DNA of 64,000 nt from assembly GCA_017403285.1 (NCBI GenBank), contig JAFQOI010000047.1, forward strand, positions 23,608-87,607, given 5' to 3'. The position numbers and the translations under genes are program-made. The notes under the pieces are model-generated. The model did no database searches. It was not told where the DNA came from and saw only the letters and a list, made by a program, of their open reading frames with translations. This document shows positions 1-8,912 of the stretch, in pieces (the stretch's first letter is position 1; each line of letters begins with the position of its first letter). This stretch comes from a bacterium. Lineage in GTDB: Bacteria; Cyanobacteriota; Vampirovibrionia; Gastranaerophilales; Gastranaerophilaceae.

Positions 1-290
1 ACAAAATGTTAGAACAAGGACTTGAAGAGGAAACAAAAAATCTTTTTATGAAATATCCTGAAAATAAAATTTTATTAAATACTATTGGTTATCAAGAATT
101 ATACCCATATTTACAAGGTGATTGTTCTATAGAAACAGCAATAGACCAACTAAAGCAAAACACCAGAAGATATATAAAACGTCAAATAAGTTGGTTCAAT
201 TCTAATAAAGAAATTAACTGGTTCGATATAGAAACTAAATGCCCAGAACAAATAGCGGAAACCATCATTGAAAAATATAAAAAATTGTAA
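1..290 (+). CDS. miaA: tRNA dimethylallyltransferase, C-terminal part (5' end outside window)
   Basis: The reading frame is open to the left edge and ends at 290, so only about the last 95 residues are present. The visible part carries the typical MiaA tail: a GLxEE segment, an IGYQEL motif, a segment like 'slxxAIxxLKxxTRRYxKRQ', then a W-F-x-x-x-x-x-I-x-W-F-D ending. In the family these residues hold the tRNA anticodon arm. MiaA transfers a dimethylallyl group to N6 of A37 in tRNAs that read U-starting codons. The truncation is caused only by the window edge. No terminator-like hairpin is obvious in the 76 bp before the next gene. Confidence 0.9.
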   Translation, partial: KMLEQGLEEETKNLFMKYPENKILLNTIGYQELYPYLQGDCSIETAIDQLKQNTRRYIKRQISWFNSNKEINWFDIETKCPEQIAETIIEKYKKL

Positions 291-366
291 AGAATATTTT
301 AACAAAATAACAAAATAATAATAGTTCAAGTATTAATACAATGCGTCCCAAACAAAAGGAATAAAA

Positions 367-666
367 ATGAGAGTAAGTTCTTCAAACAATCACTCTAAAG
401 GAGTTAATAGACAAATGCTACGTTCTGCGAAAACAGGTGCATTATTAACTGGAGGAATGATTGCCGCATCACAAGCATACCACTGGATTGCGCAACCAGA
501 TACAATGAGGAAAGTGGTTTTGGACAATGGCGGAGCAAAACCTTACCTAAAAAACTTCGCACTTGTAACTCTATTATATTCAGCACTTGGGGCCGTATTC
601 AGTGCTATTGCTTCGAAAATAGCAGATAAAGTTAGCCCTATTGAAAACCCTAAAGCAGTTAATTAG
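367..666 (+). CDS. small membrane protein of unknown function
   Basis: A 99-residue protein that I do not recognise. It has two hydrophobic stretches, about residues 23-40 and 62-82, separated by a polar loop, so a two-pass inner-membrane hairpin is likely. The N-terminus is polar and Ser/Asn-rich. The start is set by an ATG with an AAAGGA Shine-Dalgarno sequence a few bases upstream. It is followed by a strong hairpin terminator, so it is probably monocistronic or the last gene after miaA. Confidence 0.7.
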   Translation: MRVSSSNNHSKGVNRQMLRSAKTGALLTGGMIAASQAYHWIAQPDTMRKVVLDNGGAKPYLKNFALVTLLYSALGAVFSAIASKIADKVSPIENPKAVN

Positions 667-684
667 TTTTTTTCATATAATATA

Positions 685-707
685 AAGCCCCCTAACGGGG
701 GCTTTTT
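685..707 (+). terminator. intrinsic terminator between convergent genes
   Basis: Stem AAGCCCCC / GGGGGCTT with a TAAC loop, followed by a T run. It lies 19 bp after the plus-strand stop and 8 bp before the stop of the minus-strand kinase gene, so it may serve both strands. The minus-strand U tract is weaker. Confidence 0.85.
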
Positions 708-714
708 ACATTCT

Positions 715-1587
715 CTATTGTTTGGGTTCTGAAAAATTGTTTGTCATTCTATAAACATATTTAATAATTTCTGAGAAATACTCAAGCGATGATGCACCAT
801 TAATAATAATATCGGCACTTTCTTTTTTCGGGAGTATATATTTCTTAGAAACTTCTCTTACATATTGTAATTGTTTTCTAGCATTTTCCTCATTTTGATT
901 TCTTGATGTTTGTGCTCTATATAAGAACCATTTTTCCTGAATTTCTGGAGAAATATCAACATACAATTTAACATCAAATAAATCAGCAACATCTCCATGC
1001 ATTGTTGCCATACCTTCAACAACAATTATTTTTTTAGATTTTTTTTCTATTGCTTCAGGAACAACAATTCCTGTTCCATTAACTAAATATTTTGGGATTC
1101 TAACATCCTCACCCTCAGAGAGTTTTTTCAAGTCTCTATATAAAAGATCCAATTGAAAATTGTCAGGAGAATCAACGTCATATCCTGATTCAAGTAATTT
1201 ATCAAAAGAACCATGCTTTTTAATAAGAGCAGAAATGTCTTTAAAATAATTGTCAGCACTTAAAATTTCGATGGGCATATCATACATATCTGTTACTTGT
1301 TTAATCGTATTGCAGATTGTTGATTTACCACTAGCCGACTCCCCTGTAATTCCAATCAATATACGTTTATTAGGCATATCAATCAATCTTCGAGTAAAAT
1401 GGACAAGGAAATTATCCTTAACCCTTTGGAAAATCGGCGTTTCACTGCGTCTATCATAATTTAATATTTTATTAAATTTAGAATATAGATAAAACGCAAG
1501 AAACTCCCTTCCTGACTTGGTTGAGAAATCCGGCTTTAGTATTTTTTCAATGTTTCTATTTTCTTCTTTTTCTAACAGGAAATTCAT
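715..1587 (-). CDS. uridine kinase / phosphoribulokinase-family P-loop kinase
   Basis: A 290-residue protein. A Walker A loop (GESASGKST) lies near residues 82-90, followed by a 'LSADNYFKD' segment and a 'IIVVEGM' segment, the pattern of uridine kinase / PRK-family enzymes. These phosphorylate uridine/cytidine (salvage) or related substrates with NTP. The protein is longer than a usual uridine kinase (about 210 residues): roughly 70 residues precede the P-loop region, rich in charged residues and ending in an Arg-rich stretch. The exact substrate is not certain. The gene faces the small membrane-protein gene across a shared terminator. Confidence 0.75.
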   Translation of the reverse strand: MNFLLEKEENRNIEKILKPDFSTKSGREFLAFYLYSKFNKILNYDRRSETPIFQRVKDNFLVHFTRRLIDMPNKRILIGITGESASGKSTICNTIKQVTDMYDMPIEILSADNYFKDISALIKKHGSFDKLLESGYDVDSPDNFQLDLLYRDLKKLSEGEDVRIPKYLVNGTGIVVPEAIEKKSKKIIVVEGMATMHGDVADLFDVKLYVDISPEIQEKWFLYRAQTSRNQNEENARKQLQYVREVSKKYILPKKESADIIINGASSLEYFSEIIKYVYRMTNNFSEPKQ

Positions 1588-1752
1588 ACTTCTAGAAAAA
1601 TCCGTAAATATTTATTTTTGTCATTTGGTAACGATATTTTACATTAAACTTTCGTAGAATAAAACAATTAATTATAAAAGGTAATGAAAAACTTAACATT
1701 ATTCTTCAAAATATAGATAGATTAACTATTTTAGTTTTGGAAGGAATAGAAA

Positions 1753-2001
1753 ATGGGAAATAGAATTATTTTAATTTTAGTTTTTACAATTTTGTCTATA
1801 AATCATGCTTTTGCTGATTGCTACACTGGATTTGCTTGTTCTATCAAAGATTTAGAAAAACAAAAAAATGAGGAAACAAATAAAAACATAGAAATTTTCA
1901 AAAAATATCTTAATCAGAAAAACGCCCGCAATAACATCATTACGAGGGGAACTATTATAAAAAACTATAATGATTTATTCTTTTTTAACACAATTCTTTA
2001 A
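1753..2001 (+). CDS. small secreted Cys-containing protein, unknown
   Basis: 82 residues. Residues 1-21 form a typical Sec signal peptide (hydrophobic core, ending in A-F-A-D, likely cleaved after Ala21). The mature start contains a CYTGFACS segment with two cysteines seven residues apart, followed by a Lys/Glu/Asn-rich helical tail. A GGAAGGA Shine-Dalgarno sequence supports the ATG. The 3' end overlaps the 3' end of the convergent phosphohexomutase gene by 17 bp. I do not recognise a family. The short C-terminal tail (after about residue 65) lies partly in the overlap and could be an extension. Confidence 0.6.
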   Translation: MGNRIILILVFTILSINHAFADCYTGFACSIKDLEKQKNEETNKNIEIFKKYLNQKNARNNIITRGTIIKNYNDLFFFNTIL

Positions 2002-3364
2002 CACTATTTTGAAGTTCAAGAAGTTTTTCTTCCTTGTCTGTTTCAAAATATATTCTTAAAAGCGGTTCTGTGCCGCTTTTTCTTATTAAAATAGAACTTC
2101 CCTCATTAAGATATAATTTTAATCCATCAATAGAGTTTGTTTTCTCAATAGAATACGAGCCAATATTTTTATACGTGCTAAATTTTTTAATTATTTTATC
2201 TTGTTCTTCTTTTGAAGCAAGTTTTAAATCAACACGATTATTTATAAAATTACGATTTACAGTCTTTTTTAAATCTTCTTGCAAAACAAATAAAGGACGC
2301 TTAAAATCTGCCATTGCCTCCATTATCAATAGATTTGCAATAATTCCATCTTTTTCTGGAATATGACCTTTTATACTTAATCCACCAGACTCTTCACCAG
2401 CAATGATGATATCATCTTTCCTCATAATAGAACCAAGCCATTTAAAACCAACTGCGGTTTCAACAACATCAATATTTTCTAATTTAGCAACTAAATCTAA
2501 CATTGAACTAGCGCCAACTGTTTTAGCAAGTTTCCCTGATAATTTTTTATTTTGAATAAGATGCTTTAGTAAAATTGCAATAATTTCATTTGCACTTACA
2601 AATTCCCCTTTTTCATTAAAACATCCAAATCTATCACCATCACCATCATTACTTAAACCAATTAAGCCTGTTTTTTGACACTCAGCTTTCAATGTTGGCA
2701 AATATTTTTCTTTAGGATCAGGCATAAAACCACCAAAAGTAATATCTCGTTCCATATTAAAACACTCATTTTCAATGCAATATGAATTAAGAATTTTTTC
2801 AAACAATTTTGCTGCAGCGCCATGGTGTCCATCATAATTTATTTTTATGCCTGCAGTCTTTATTTTTTCAAAATTTATAATTGTCTTAATGTGCTCAACA
2901 TAATCTTCATCAAAAGAAACTTTTTTATATTCCTTTCTCCCTTCAGAAGTAATAAATTTATTTTCTAGTTCAGCAACTATTTTTTTTATCATTTCATCTT
3001 CAGCAGGACCGCCATATTCTGGAATAAATTTTATACCAAGATATTCAGGAGGATTATGTGAAGCAGTAAGCATTATTGCATAAGCATTTCTTTTCAATGC
3101 TGCATATGCCAAAACGGGTGTTGCCGTTATTTTGTCTGCGACTTCAACGTCAAAACCAAATCTTGCTAACTTTTCTGCGATATAAAATGCAAACTCATCC
3201 GCTTTATTTCTTGGATCATAACCAATAATTATTTTTTTATCGTATTTTGATTCATTATGCACATATATTGCAATTGCATTAATAACTTTATCTGTATTCT
3301 CAAAAGTAAAATCATCCCCTAAAATAGCACGCCAGCCATCTGTTCCAAAGTTTATTTTTGACAT
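1985..3364 (-). CDS. phosphoglucomutase / phosphomannomutase family
   Basis: 459 residues from the ATG at 3364, which has an AGGA Shine-Dalgarno sequence; a TTG one codon upstream is less likely. All four alpha-D-phosphohexomutase landmarks are present: the phospho-serine loop TASHNP near residue 101, the metal loop with D-G-D-x-D-R near residue 240, the sugar-binding GEESGG near residue 323, and the phosphate-binding RKSGTEP near residue 428. These enzymes interconvert hexose-1- and hexose-6-phosphates for glycogen, nucleotide-sugar or LPS precursors. Sequence alone does not decide between glucose and mannose, and the GlmM alternative (glucosamine) cannot be excluded. It is divergent from pheA. 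Confidence 0.85.
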   Translation of the reverse strand: MSKINFGTDGWRAILGDDFTFENTDKVINAIAIYVHNESKYDKKIIIGYDPRNKADEFAFYIAEKLARFGFDVEVADKITATPVLAYAALKRNAYAIMLTASHNPPEYLGIKFIPEYGGPAEDEMIKKIVAELENKFITSEGRKEYKKVSFDEDYVEHIKTIINFEKIKTAGIKINYDGHHGAAAKLFEKILNSYCIENECFNMERDITFGGFMPDPKEKYLPTLKAECQKTGLIGLSNDGDGDRFGCFNEKGEFVSANEIIAILLKHLIQNKKLSGKLAKTVGASSMLDLVAKLENIDVVETAVGFKWLGSIMRKDDIIIAGEESGGLSIKGHIPEKDGIIANLLIMEAMADFKRPLFVLQEDLKKTVNRNFINNRVDLKLASKEEQDKIIKKFSTYKNIGSYSIEKTNSIDGLKLYLNEGSSILIRKSGTEPLLRIYFETDKEEKLLELQNSVKELC

Positions 3365-3427
3365 CAACTAATCCTTTTTTATTTTTTTGTGTACAATAAT
3401 TTTATATAAGAAGTAAAGGTTTAGCAA

Positions 3428-4282
3428 ATGTCTAACAATTATTTGGAAAATATATATTACTTGGGTCCAAATGGCTCAAATGCCCATAATGCTATGCTTA
3501 AATTCTTAGAATTATCAAAAATAAATGTTGAAAATAAAACTGCTAAAAAAAGTATTAAATCTGCTCTAGAGGTTTTAGAAAATAATACATCTTCAATTTG
3601 TGTCTTACCCATAGAAAATTCAATAGAAGGCATCGTAAGAGAAACTATTGGGAATTTTTTAAATTTGAACGATGAGAAAATCCAAATTCAAGGCGAAATA
3701 ACATTGCCAATAAAACACATGCTGCTTTCATCAACACAAAACAAATCAACAATAAGGAAAATATATTCCCATCCCCAAGCGCTAGCTCAATGTAGCAAAT
3801 ATTTATATGAAAAATTTCCAGATGCAGAATTGAAAGAGGTTTCATCAACAAGTTATGCTGCACAAAAAGTTTCTCAAGAAAATGATGAAACCATTGCAGC
3901 AATTGCAAACGAAACTTGTGCAGAATTATTTAATTTAAATATTTTAGAAACAGATATTAATGATGAACCAGACAATAAAACTCGTTTTTATATTTTAGGT
4001 AGAAATATTGAAAACAATGAAAATACTGGGAAAACGGCAATAATACTTTCAACAAAAAACCATCCCGGAGCCCTTTGTAGTGTTCTACAAATATTATCAA
4101 ATCATAATATTAACTTAACATACCTAGATTCTAGACCATCAAAAAAGAAACTAGGAGAATATTTATTTTTTATGGAATTAGATGGATTAAAAAAAGAAAA
4201 AAGAGTTCAAGAAGCACTTGATGAATTAATGACACATGTTGATTTCATTAGGATTTTGGGTTCATTTAAAATATACAACTAA
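3428..4282 (+). CDS. pheA: prephenate dehydratase
   Basis: 284 residues, the usual length of a monofunctional enzyme. The N-terminal catalytic domain begins with YYLGPNGSNAHNA (family 'ylGP.GtfsheA') and includes the PIENSIEG motif and the TRFYILGR signature near residue 190. An ACT regulatory domain follows, with PGALCSVLQ near residue 214. The enzyme converts prephenate to phenylpyruvate in phenylalanine synthesis. The ACT domain normally gives feedback control by phenylalanine. The canonical 'ESRP' of the ACT domain reads DSRPSKK here. An AAAGG Shine-Dalgarno sequence supports the start. A strong hairpin terminator touches the stop codon. Confidence 0.92.
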   Translation: MSNNYLENIYYLGPNGSNAHNAMLKFLELSKINVENKTAKKSIKSALEVLENNTSSICVLPIENSIEGIVRETIGNFLNLNDEKIQIQGEITLPIKHMLLSSTQNKSTIRKIYSHPQALAQCSKYLYEKFPDAELKEVSSTSYAAQKVSQENDETIAAIANETCAELFNLNILETDINDEPDNKTRFYILGRNIENNENTGKTAIILSTKNHPGALCSVLQILSNHNINLTYLDSRPSKKKLGEYLFFMELDGLKKEKRVQEALDELMTHVDFIRILGSFKIYN

Positions 4283-4316
4283 AAAGAGAGGAACCTAAAA
4301 AGTTCCTCTCTTTTTT
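4282..4316 (+). terminator. bidirectional intrinsic terminator
   Basis: Stem GAGAGGAAC (4286-4294) / GTTCCTCTC (4302-4310), flanked by an A run on the left and a T run on the right. It can therefore stop transcription from pheA (plus) and from the minus-strand gene ending at 4329. Confidence 0.9.
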
Positions 4317-4328
4317 AAGCAAATTTAA

Positions 4329-4781
4329 TTATAGAAATTTTTCTGGATTAATTCTTGCTTCAACTTTGTCAGCAAGTGTGCTAACAAAATTCATCACTCT
4401 TCCAGGAATTGCTTTAATTTTTGCAACTAAGCCAGAATCTTTTATTTTTGCAAAATTTTCTTTAACATTAGCAACAAGAGAAGAATCTTTAACTTTAGCA
4501 ATACCTTCTTTAGCTTTTCCCATTAATTTTGAATTTTGTACTTTTTCTGCTTGAGCTTTTACAAAATCTTGAACTTTGCTAAATTTACGACCCAATGATT
4601 CCATAAACTTAAAGCCTGCTAATTTTTCTTTAACTGCGTTTTTTAAGGCACTTAATTTACCTGTTTTAGAAAGATAAACTACAGTTCCAGCAACTGCTGC
4701 AGTAGTGACAACTGCCTTTGCAACTTTTCTTGCTGAACTTGGTCTTTCTGTTCCTGCTGGATTTACTGGATGCACGTACAT
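4329..4781 (-). CDS. basic helical protein with internal repeats, unknown
   Basis: 150 residues, very Lys/Ala-rich. After a polar N-terminus there is one hydrophobic stretch (about residues 22-41, VVTTAAVAGTVVYL). Three degenerate 18-residue amphipathic repeats follow, of the type 'AKxxxAKVKDSSLVANVK', in residues 75-130. The start has a good AGGAGTG Shine-Dalgarno sequence. The membrane stretch resembles that of the neighbouring gene (5042-5449), which is arranged in the same direction, so the two look like diverged paralogues. No known domain is visible. The composition (amphipathic, cationic) suggests membrane or nucleoid association, but that is a guess. Confidence 0.65.
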   Translation of the reverse strand: MYVHPVNPAGTERPSSARKVAKAVVTTAAVAGTVVYLSKTGKLSALKNAVKEKLAGFKFMESLGRKFSKVQDFVKAQAEKVQNSKLMGKAKEGIAKVKDSSLVANVKENFAKIKDSGLVAKIKAIPGRVMNFVSTLADKVEARINPEKFL

Positions 4782-4981
4782 TTTATATTCACTCCTAAAT
4801 TACTATTCACCTAATCTCGTAAAATCTATAAATGATAAAAGTTGCTATCTACCCACTGTCATGTTACATAAACTTTACAATTATATTCTAATACAAATAA
4901 TAATTAATTTGTACCCTTTTATGGCTATTGTTACAAAATAAAAATTTCAAAAATTAGATATTGAAAAAGAAATACATTACA

Positions 4982-5013
4982 AAAAAAAGAAACCAACTAT
5001 GGTTTCTTTTTTT
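4982..5013 (-). terminator. intrinsic terminator
   Basis: Inverted repeat centred on AGAAACCA / TGGTTTCT with A and T runs on both sides. It lies 28 bp beyond the minus-strand stop at 5042. It separates the two small paralogue-like genes, so each is probably its own transcript. Confidence 0.8.
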
Positions 5014-5041
5014 GAGGTAATTAAATTAAAATTTAATTAGA

Positions 5042-5449
5042 TTATGCAACAACTTCTGCCGCTTCTTCAGCGAGATTATTTGCAGAACCTGAAATTTTTG
5101 CCCAGAGTGATTTACCAAGGCCTATCGCTTTTCCTGCATATTCTTTTACAGTATTACCTACTGTATCAAGCAAGCCTGCGCCTTTTCTTAAAATTGATCC
5201 TTCTTTTGTCATATTAACCAATTTTTGTGTCAATCCAAATTTAGAAGATAAACCAAGTGCTGTTGCTACAACTGCTGCTGTTACAAGAACACCTTTAATA
5301 AATTTACCTACACCACCTTTTTTCCCAGAAATTGGAGAAGATGCATTTGGATCTGCTTTTACACTGAATGTTTGGGGCTGTCTTATTCTATCAGCAAAAC
5401 TTGATTGTGATGCTGCTGCTGTACTACGAAAACTTACTGGTGCTATCAT
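5042..5449 (-). CDS. small lineage-type membrane-associated protein, unknown
   Basis: 135 residues. The N-terminus carries the short 'APVSFRST' motif seen in several unrelated proteins of this window. A Gly/Lys-rich linker precedes one hydrophobic segment (about residues 52-70, KGVLVTAAVVATALGLS), and an amphipathic Ala/Gly-rich tail ends in EEAAEVVA. The Shine-Dalgarno sequence AAGGAGG is near perfect, which suggests strong translation. It resembles the 4329-4781 protein in its membrane segment. No recognised family. Confidence 0.7.
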   Translation of the reverse strand: MIAPVSFRSTAAASQSSFADRIRQPQTFSVKADPNASSPISGKKGGVGKFIKGVLVTAAVVATALGLSSKFGLTQKLVNMTKEGSILRKGAGLLDTVGNTVKEYAGKAIGLGKSLWAKISGSANNLAEEAAEVVA

Positions 5450-5618
5450 ATAATTACCTCCTTATACTTTTTGGTATTTTCATAAAACATATGATTTTTT
5501 TAAATTGATATTTTAAACTTGCAACTTAATATATTGTTACAATTTATCTTAATTCTTGGAATATTTTTTTTTGAATTGCCATCTAGATAAATAGAGGACT
5601 TTTATATTGGAGAGAGAT

Positions 5619-8600
5619 ATGGCAATGAGAAACATTATAGAACTTGAAATAGATGAAAAAGCAAGAAGTTACGCGAAAATTTATTCATCTTTAATCACAA
5701 ATGAATTTCAAAGAAAAAGAGCCTATGCTTCTATTACAGCCTTATACGCTCTTTCTAATTTAATTTCAAAAACTAAAAACACAGTCCAAAAGGCAATGAC
5801 TATATTTAGGAATCCTGCAATTAACGAAAAGTATGAGGTTTCTGATATTTATATTAACGATTGGCACATTGATGTTCGTGTAATGACTGATGGCGATGCA
5901 TTTATGGTTCCAAGAATACATGAAGAATTTTCAATTGAACCTGATTTTTATGCCGTTGTAAAAGTAGATTCATCTCTTCAAAATGCTGAATTATTAGGTT
6001 TCGCAAGCCCAAAAAGAATGACAAAAAACCCTTTGGATTATCATTATTTTAGTGTTGATAATTCTTTTCTCATTGGCTATGACGAATTTATTGAAATTAT
6101 ACAAGACAAAAAACCTTTAAAATTAAGTAAAGATGACCACCAATTCTTCCTTGAAAATTATTTAAGTTTAATTGATAAGGAAATTGACGAAGTTTCATTA
6201 AAAAGAATTTTGAAACATTTATTCCTATGTCCTGAATGTAGAGCAGAATTTTGTTGCTTCACTGGTTTTGAAATGGTCAATTGCAATTTGGGGAAATACC
6301 CAGAACTATTAGAAGACCAAACTTTAGATATTATTGGAGCACAAGCCGTTGAAGATGAAGAATATCAAGGTAAAGAAGAAACAATTTACTTCGATAAGAA
6401 TGAAGAAATTTTAGACACTCAAGAAGAAGAAGAGGAAGAAGAAGACAATTCTACGGAAGAAGAAGAAAAAGAAGAAGAAACACAAGAAGAAGAGCCACAG
6501 CAAGAAGAAGAACAAATAATTACCACAGAAGAAACGACTGTAGATACAGTGGTTGAGGAGGAAATAGAAACTCAACATAAAGAAGAAAGTGTTTCAGATA
6601 TTCTTGATGAATTATTTAATATAAGTGATGATGATGATGAACCAGAATTCAATATAATTCCTGAAGATATAATTGTTCCGGATGATATAGAAGAAGCTGA
6701 TCTTTCTGAGATAAGTAACGAACTTGAAATAATTGATGATGAAGAAGAAAATAGCGAACAAAAAGAAACATCATTAGAAGACGAAGAAATTGAAATTTTC
6801 GAAGATATAGAAGATGAAGATCTTTCTGACATCAGTGATGAACTTGAGTTAATTGAAGATGATGAAATAGAAAATGATGAGCAAGAAACTGATTCGGTTG
6901 CAGAAAGTGAAAATATTGAAAACATCGAAGATGAAGAAGAACATTCTGTAACTGATGATGAGATGACGGATCTTGTCGAACCAAATAGCGAACTTTCCAT
7001 AATTGAAGATGAAATGACAGACCTTGCTGAGCCAGATAGCGAACTTTCCGTAATTGAAGATGAAATGACAGACCTTGCTGAGCCAGATAGCGAACTTTCC
7101 ATAATTGAAGATGAAATGACAGACCTTGCTGATTCAAACGGAGAAATTGCATTAATTGAAGATGAGTCTGTGGAAATTAATGATAGTGAGGAAGAAATTT
7201 CTTTAATTGAAAATACTGATGACAATCTTCTTGAAGAAAACGAAGAATTAGCATTGCTCGAAGAAGACGTTGATGTTGAATTAGAGTCAATTGATGAAGT
7301 TGAAATTCTTGAAGAAACGCCAAAAGAAACAATTGATAAAGTAATTGTTGATTATGACGAAAGCGGCGAACCAATATATTCATATATAACAAACGTAAAT
7401 ACAGAAAACAATATTGAAGAAATTGAAGAAGTTGAACTTGATGATATAAATCAAATCGACACTATAGAAGAAGAAAACGAAGAAATTTTAGAATATGAAG
7501 AAAAATCCAGAACTGATGAAGAATATTCTATAGAAGATGAAATTTCTAACGATGAAAACAAAAATGAATATGATTTAGAAGATGAAGATGAAGTTGAAAC
7601 CATCGAAGAAGAATTTATCCAAGATGGCAATGAAGAAGAATTAATAGATGAAGAATATGAAGACAATGAAGAATATGTGGATGAATTTGATGAATATTCA
7701 GTAGAAGATAACGAAGAAACTAATGAAGAATATTCTATAGAAGATGAATTTTCTGATGATGAAAACGACAGAATAAGTGCCCAATCAGTCTTAAACCAAT
7801 ATAATCCTGAAGACGATGAAACAGAAGACGAACAAGATTATAGTGACGAAACTTCGGAAGGAAATTCTGAGGAAGAAGAATACACTGACACCGAAGATGA
7901 TGAAGAATATTCAGATGAAGATGATGATGAAGAATATTCAGATGAAGATGATGATGAAGAATATTCAGATGAAGATGATGATGAAGAATATTCAATAGAT
8001 GAAATACCAGAAACTGTACAAAAGGGTTCATCTAAAAAAACACTTATCTCAATAAGTATAGCATTTGTCGTCATTGCATTTATCGCAACAGCAATTACGA
8101 TAATGATAAATAGAGCGATTAATGATGAAAATAAAGCACCTGCTCCGCAAAGACAAACACAAGAACAACTTGCTAATAAAGCTACATCAGATGAGTTATT
8201 CCAAAGCGTTGATGATAATGATGTCTTTGCACAACTTGGTTATACACAACCAGAAACAGAAGAAAACGCGCCTCAAACTACTGATGTAACACAAGAAAGT
8301 GAAGTCCCAAGTGCGCCTCCAATAGTAGATGAACAACCACCGGTAGCAGTTGAACCACCTGTAGCAAGCGAAACTCCTGTTGTTCCAGAAAATCCTATTA
8401 CAACTGAAACCAACACTACAAAACCGCTTACAGAAAAAGATTTATTAACAAAAGGACCAACTAACGACCTTAATAAAGTAATGGCGGATGCATTTTCTGA
8501 TCAAGGACAACTAGTAACATCTATCAAGGGGCTCAATTGGATGTGCTCACCAAGTTTATTCAGTGACCCAGAATTTAAGGCATATTTACAAAATCTTGAT

Positions 8601-8864
8601 AAATCACTAAAAGTGAATGTAAATTCTAACCTATTAAATTCAACAACAACACCGACAAACAACTCTATAACTTATAAAATGGCAATCGACAATCAAGGAA
8701 ACTTGTTAAAGATACAAGCTGCAAGTTCTACTGGTTCTGAAGAACTGGATAGCATTGTGTTACAAAGTATTAAAGAAACTTTAGTATTGCAAAAAACCCA
8801 AATAATAAGTAATAGTCAACAAAAAGCGGATAAATATTTATTACAAGTAGTAATAAAATTCTAA
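5619..8864 (+). CDS. anti-sigma-like transmembrane protein: DUF1822-like domain, zinc anti-sigma motif, acidic repeats, TonB-C-like end
   Basis: 1081 residues from the ATG at 5619, which has GGAGAG six bases upstream; an in-frame TTG at 5607 is the alternative. Residues about 1-180 look like the cyanobacterial DUF1822 domain (pattern 'lxAlyaLsnl', then 'AELLGF'). Near residue 200 is H-L-F-L-C-P-E-C, an HxxxCxxC zinc anti-sigma signature. Residues about 235-800 are extremely acidic (Glu/Asp runs with tandem repeats). One transmembrane helix follows near 809-832, then a Pro-rich linker. The last about 110 residues resemble a TonB C-terminal fold (Y-x-M-x-I-x-x-x-G-N-L, then GSEELDSIV). The expected topology is cytoplasmic N-terminus, extracytoplasmic C-terminus. 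The next gene encodes a sigma-like protein, which supports an anti-sigma role. That function is inferred. Confidence 0.75.
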   Translation: MAMRNIIELEIDEKARSYAKIYSSLITNEFQRKRAYASITALYALSNLISKTKNTVQKAMTIFRNPAINEKYEVSDIYINDWHIDVRVMTDGDAFMVPRIHEEFSIEPDFYAVVKVDSSLQNAELLGFASPKRMTKNPLDYHYFSVDNSFLIGYDEFIEIIQDKKPLKLSKDDHQFFLENYLSLIDKEIDEVSLKRILKHLFLCPECRAEFCCFTGFEMVNCNLGKYPELLEDQTLDIIGAQAVEDEEYQGKEETIYFDKNEEILDTQEEEEEEEDNSTEEEEKEEETQEEEPQQEEEQIITTEETTVDTVVEEEIETQHKEESVSDILDELFNISDDDDEPEFNIIPEDIIVPDDIEEADLSEISNELEIIDDEEENSEQKETSLEDEEIEIFEDIEDEDLSDISDELELIEDDEIENDEQETDSVAESENIENIEDEEEHSVTDDEMTDLVEPNSELSIIEDEMTDLAEPDSELSVIEDEMTDLAEPDSELSIIEDEMTDLADSNGEIALIEDESVEINDSEEEISLIENTDDNLLEENEELALLEEDVDVELESIDEVEILEETPKETIDKVIVDYDESGEPIYSYITNVNTENNIEEIEEVELDDINQIDTIEEENEEILEYEEKSRTDEEYSIEDEISNDENKNEYDLEDEDEVETIEEEFIQDGNEEELIDEEYEDNEEYVDEFDEYSVEDNEETNEEYSIEDEFSDDENDRISAQSVLNQYNPEDDETEDEQDYSDETSEGNSEEEEYTDTEDDEEYSDEDDDEEYSDEDDDEEYSDEDDDEEYSIDEIPETVQKGSSKKTLISISIAFVVIAFIATAITIMINRAINDENKAPAPQRQTQEQLANKATSDELFQSVDDNDVFAQLGYTQPETEENAPQTTDVTQESEVPSAPPIVDEQPPVAVEPPVASETPVVPENPITTETNTTKPLTEKDLLTKGPTNDLNKVMADAFSDQGQLVTSIKGLNWMCSPSLFSDPEFKAYLQNLDKSLKVNVNSNLLNSTTTPTNNSITYKMAIDNQGNLLKIQAASSTGSEELDSIVLQSIKETLVLQKTQIISNSQQKADKYLLQVVIKF
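6951..7205 (+). repeat. 51-bp coding tandem repeat (17-residue acidic unit)
   Basis: Units of 17 codons with consensus I-E-D-E-M-T-D-L-A-E-P-D-S-E-L-S-I/V start at 6951, 7002, 7053 and 7104, with a degenerate fifth unit from 7155. The two central copies (7002-7052 and 7053-7103) are almost identical at DNA level, which points to recent duplication. Confidence 0.85.
7902..7991 (+). repeat. 27-bp perfect coding tandem repeat (EEYSDEDDD)
   Basis: Three consecutive identical 27-bp units (7902-7928, 7929-7955, 7956-7982), then a partial fourth. Each encodes E-E-Y-S-D-E-D-D-D. They lie just before the transmembrane helix of the anti-sigma-like protein. Because the copies are identical, copy number is likely to vary between strains. 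Confidence 0.9.
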
Positions 8865-8912
8865 TTTGTGATATTATATTGTATGGGTATGCGAGATTAG
8901 AGAAATATACTT

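Noticed and set aside
4705..4941. Plus-strand frame of 78 codons between the two small paralogue genes
   Set aside because: It overlaps the start of the minus-strand gene in antisense, has no Shine-Dalgarno sequence and no family features.
6572..7225. Long Ser-rich frame on the minus strand inside the acidic protein gene
   Set aside because: It is the shadow of Glu/Asp codons (GAA/GAT read as TTC/ATC and Ser codons in the opposite frame). It has low complexity, no Shine-Dalgarno sequence and is fully inside a real gene.
7902..7991. Regular 27-bp repeats as a CRISPR array
   Set aside because: The repeats are directly adjacent with no spacers, stay in the coding frame and encode an acidic peptide.
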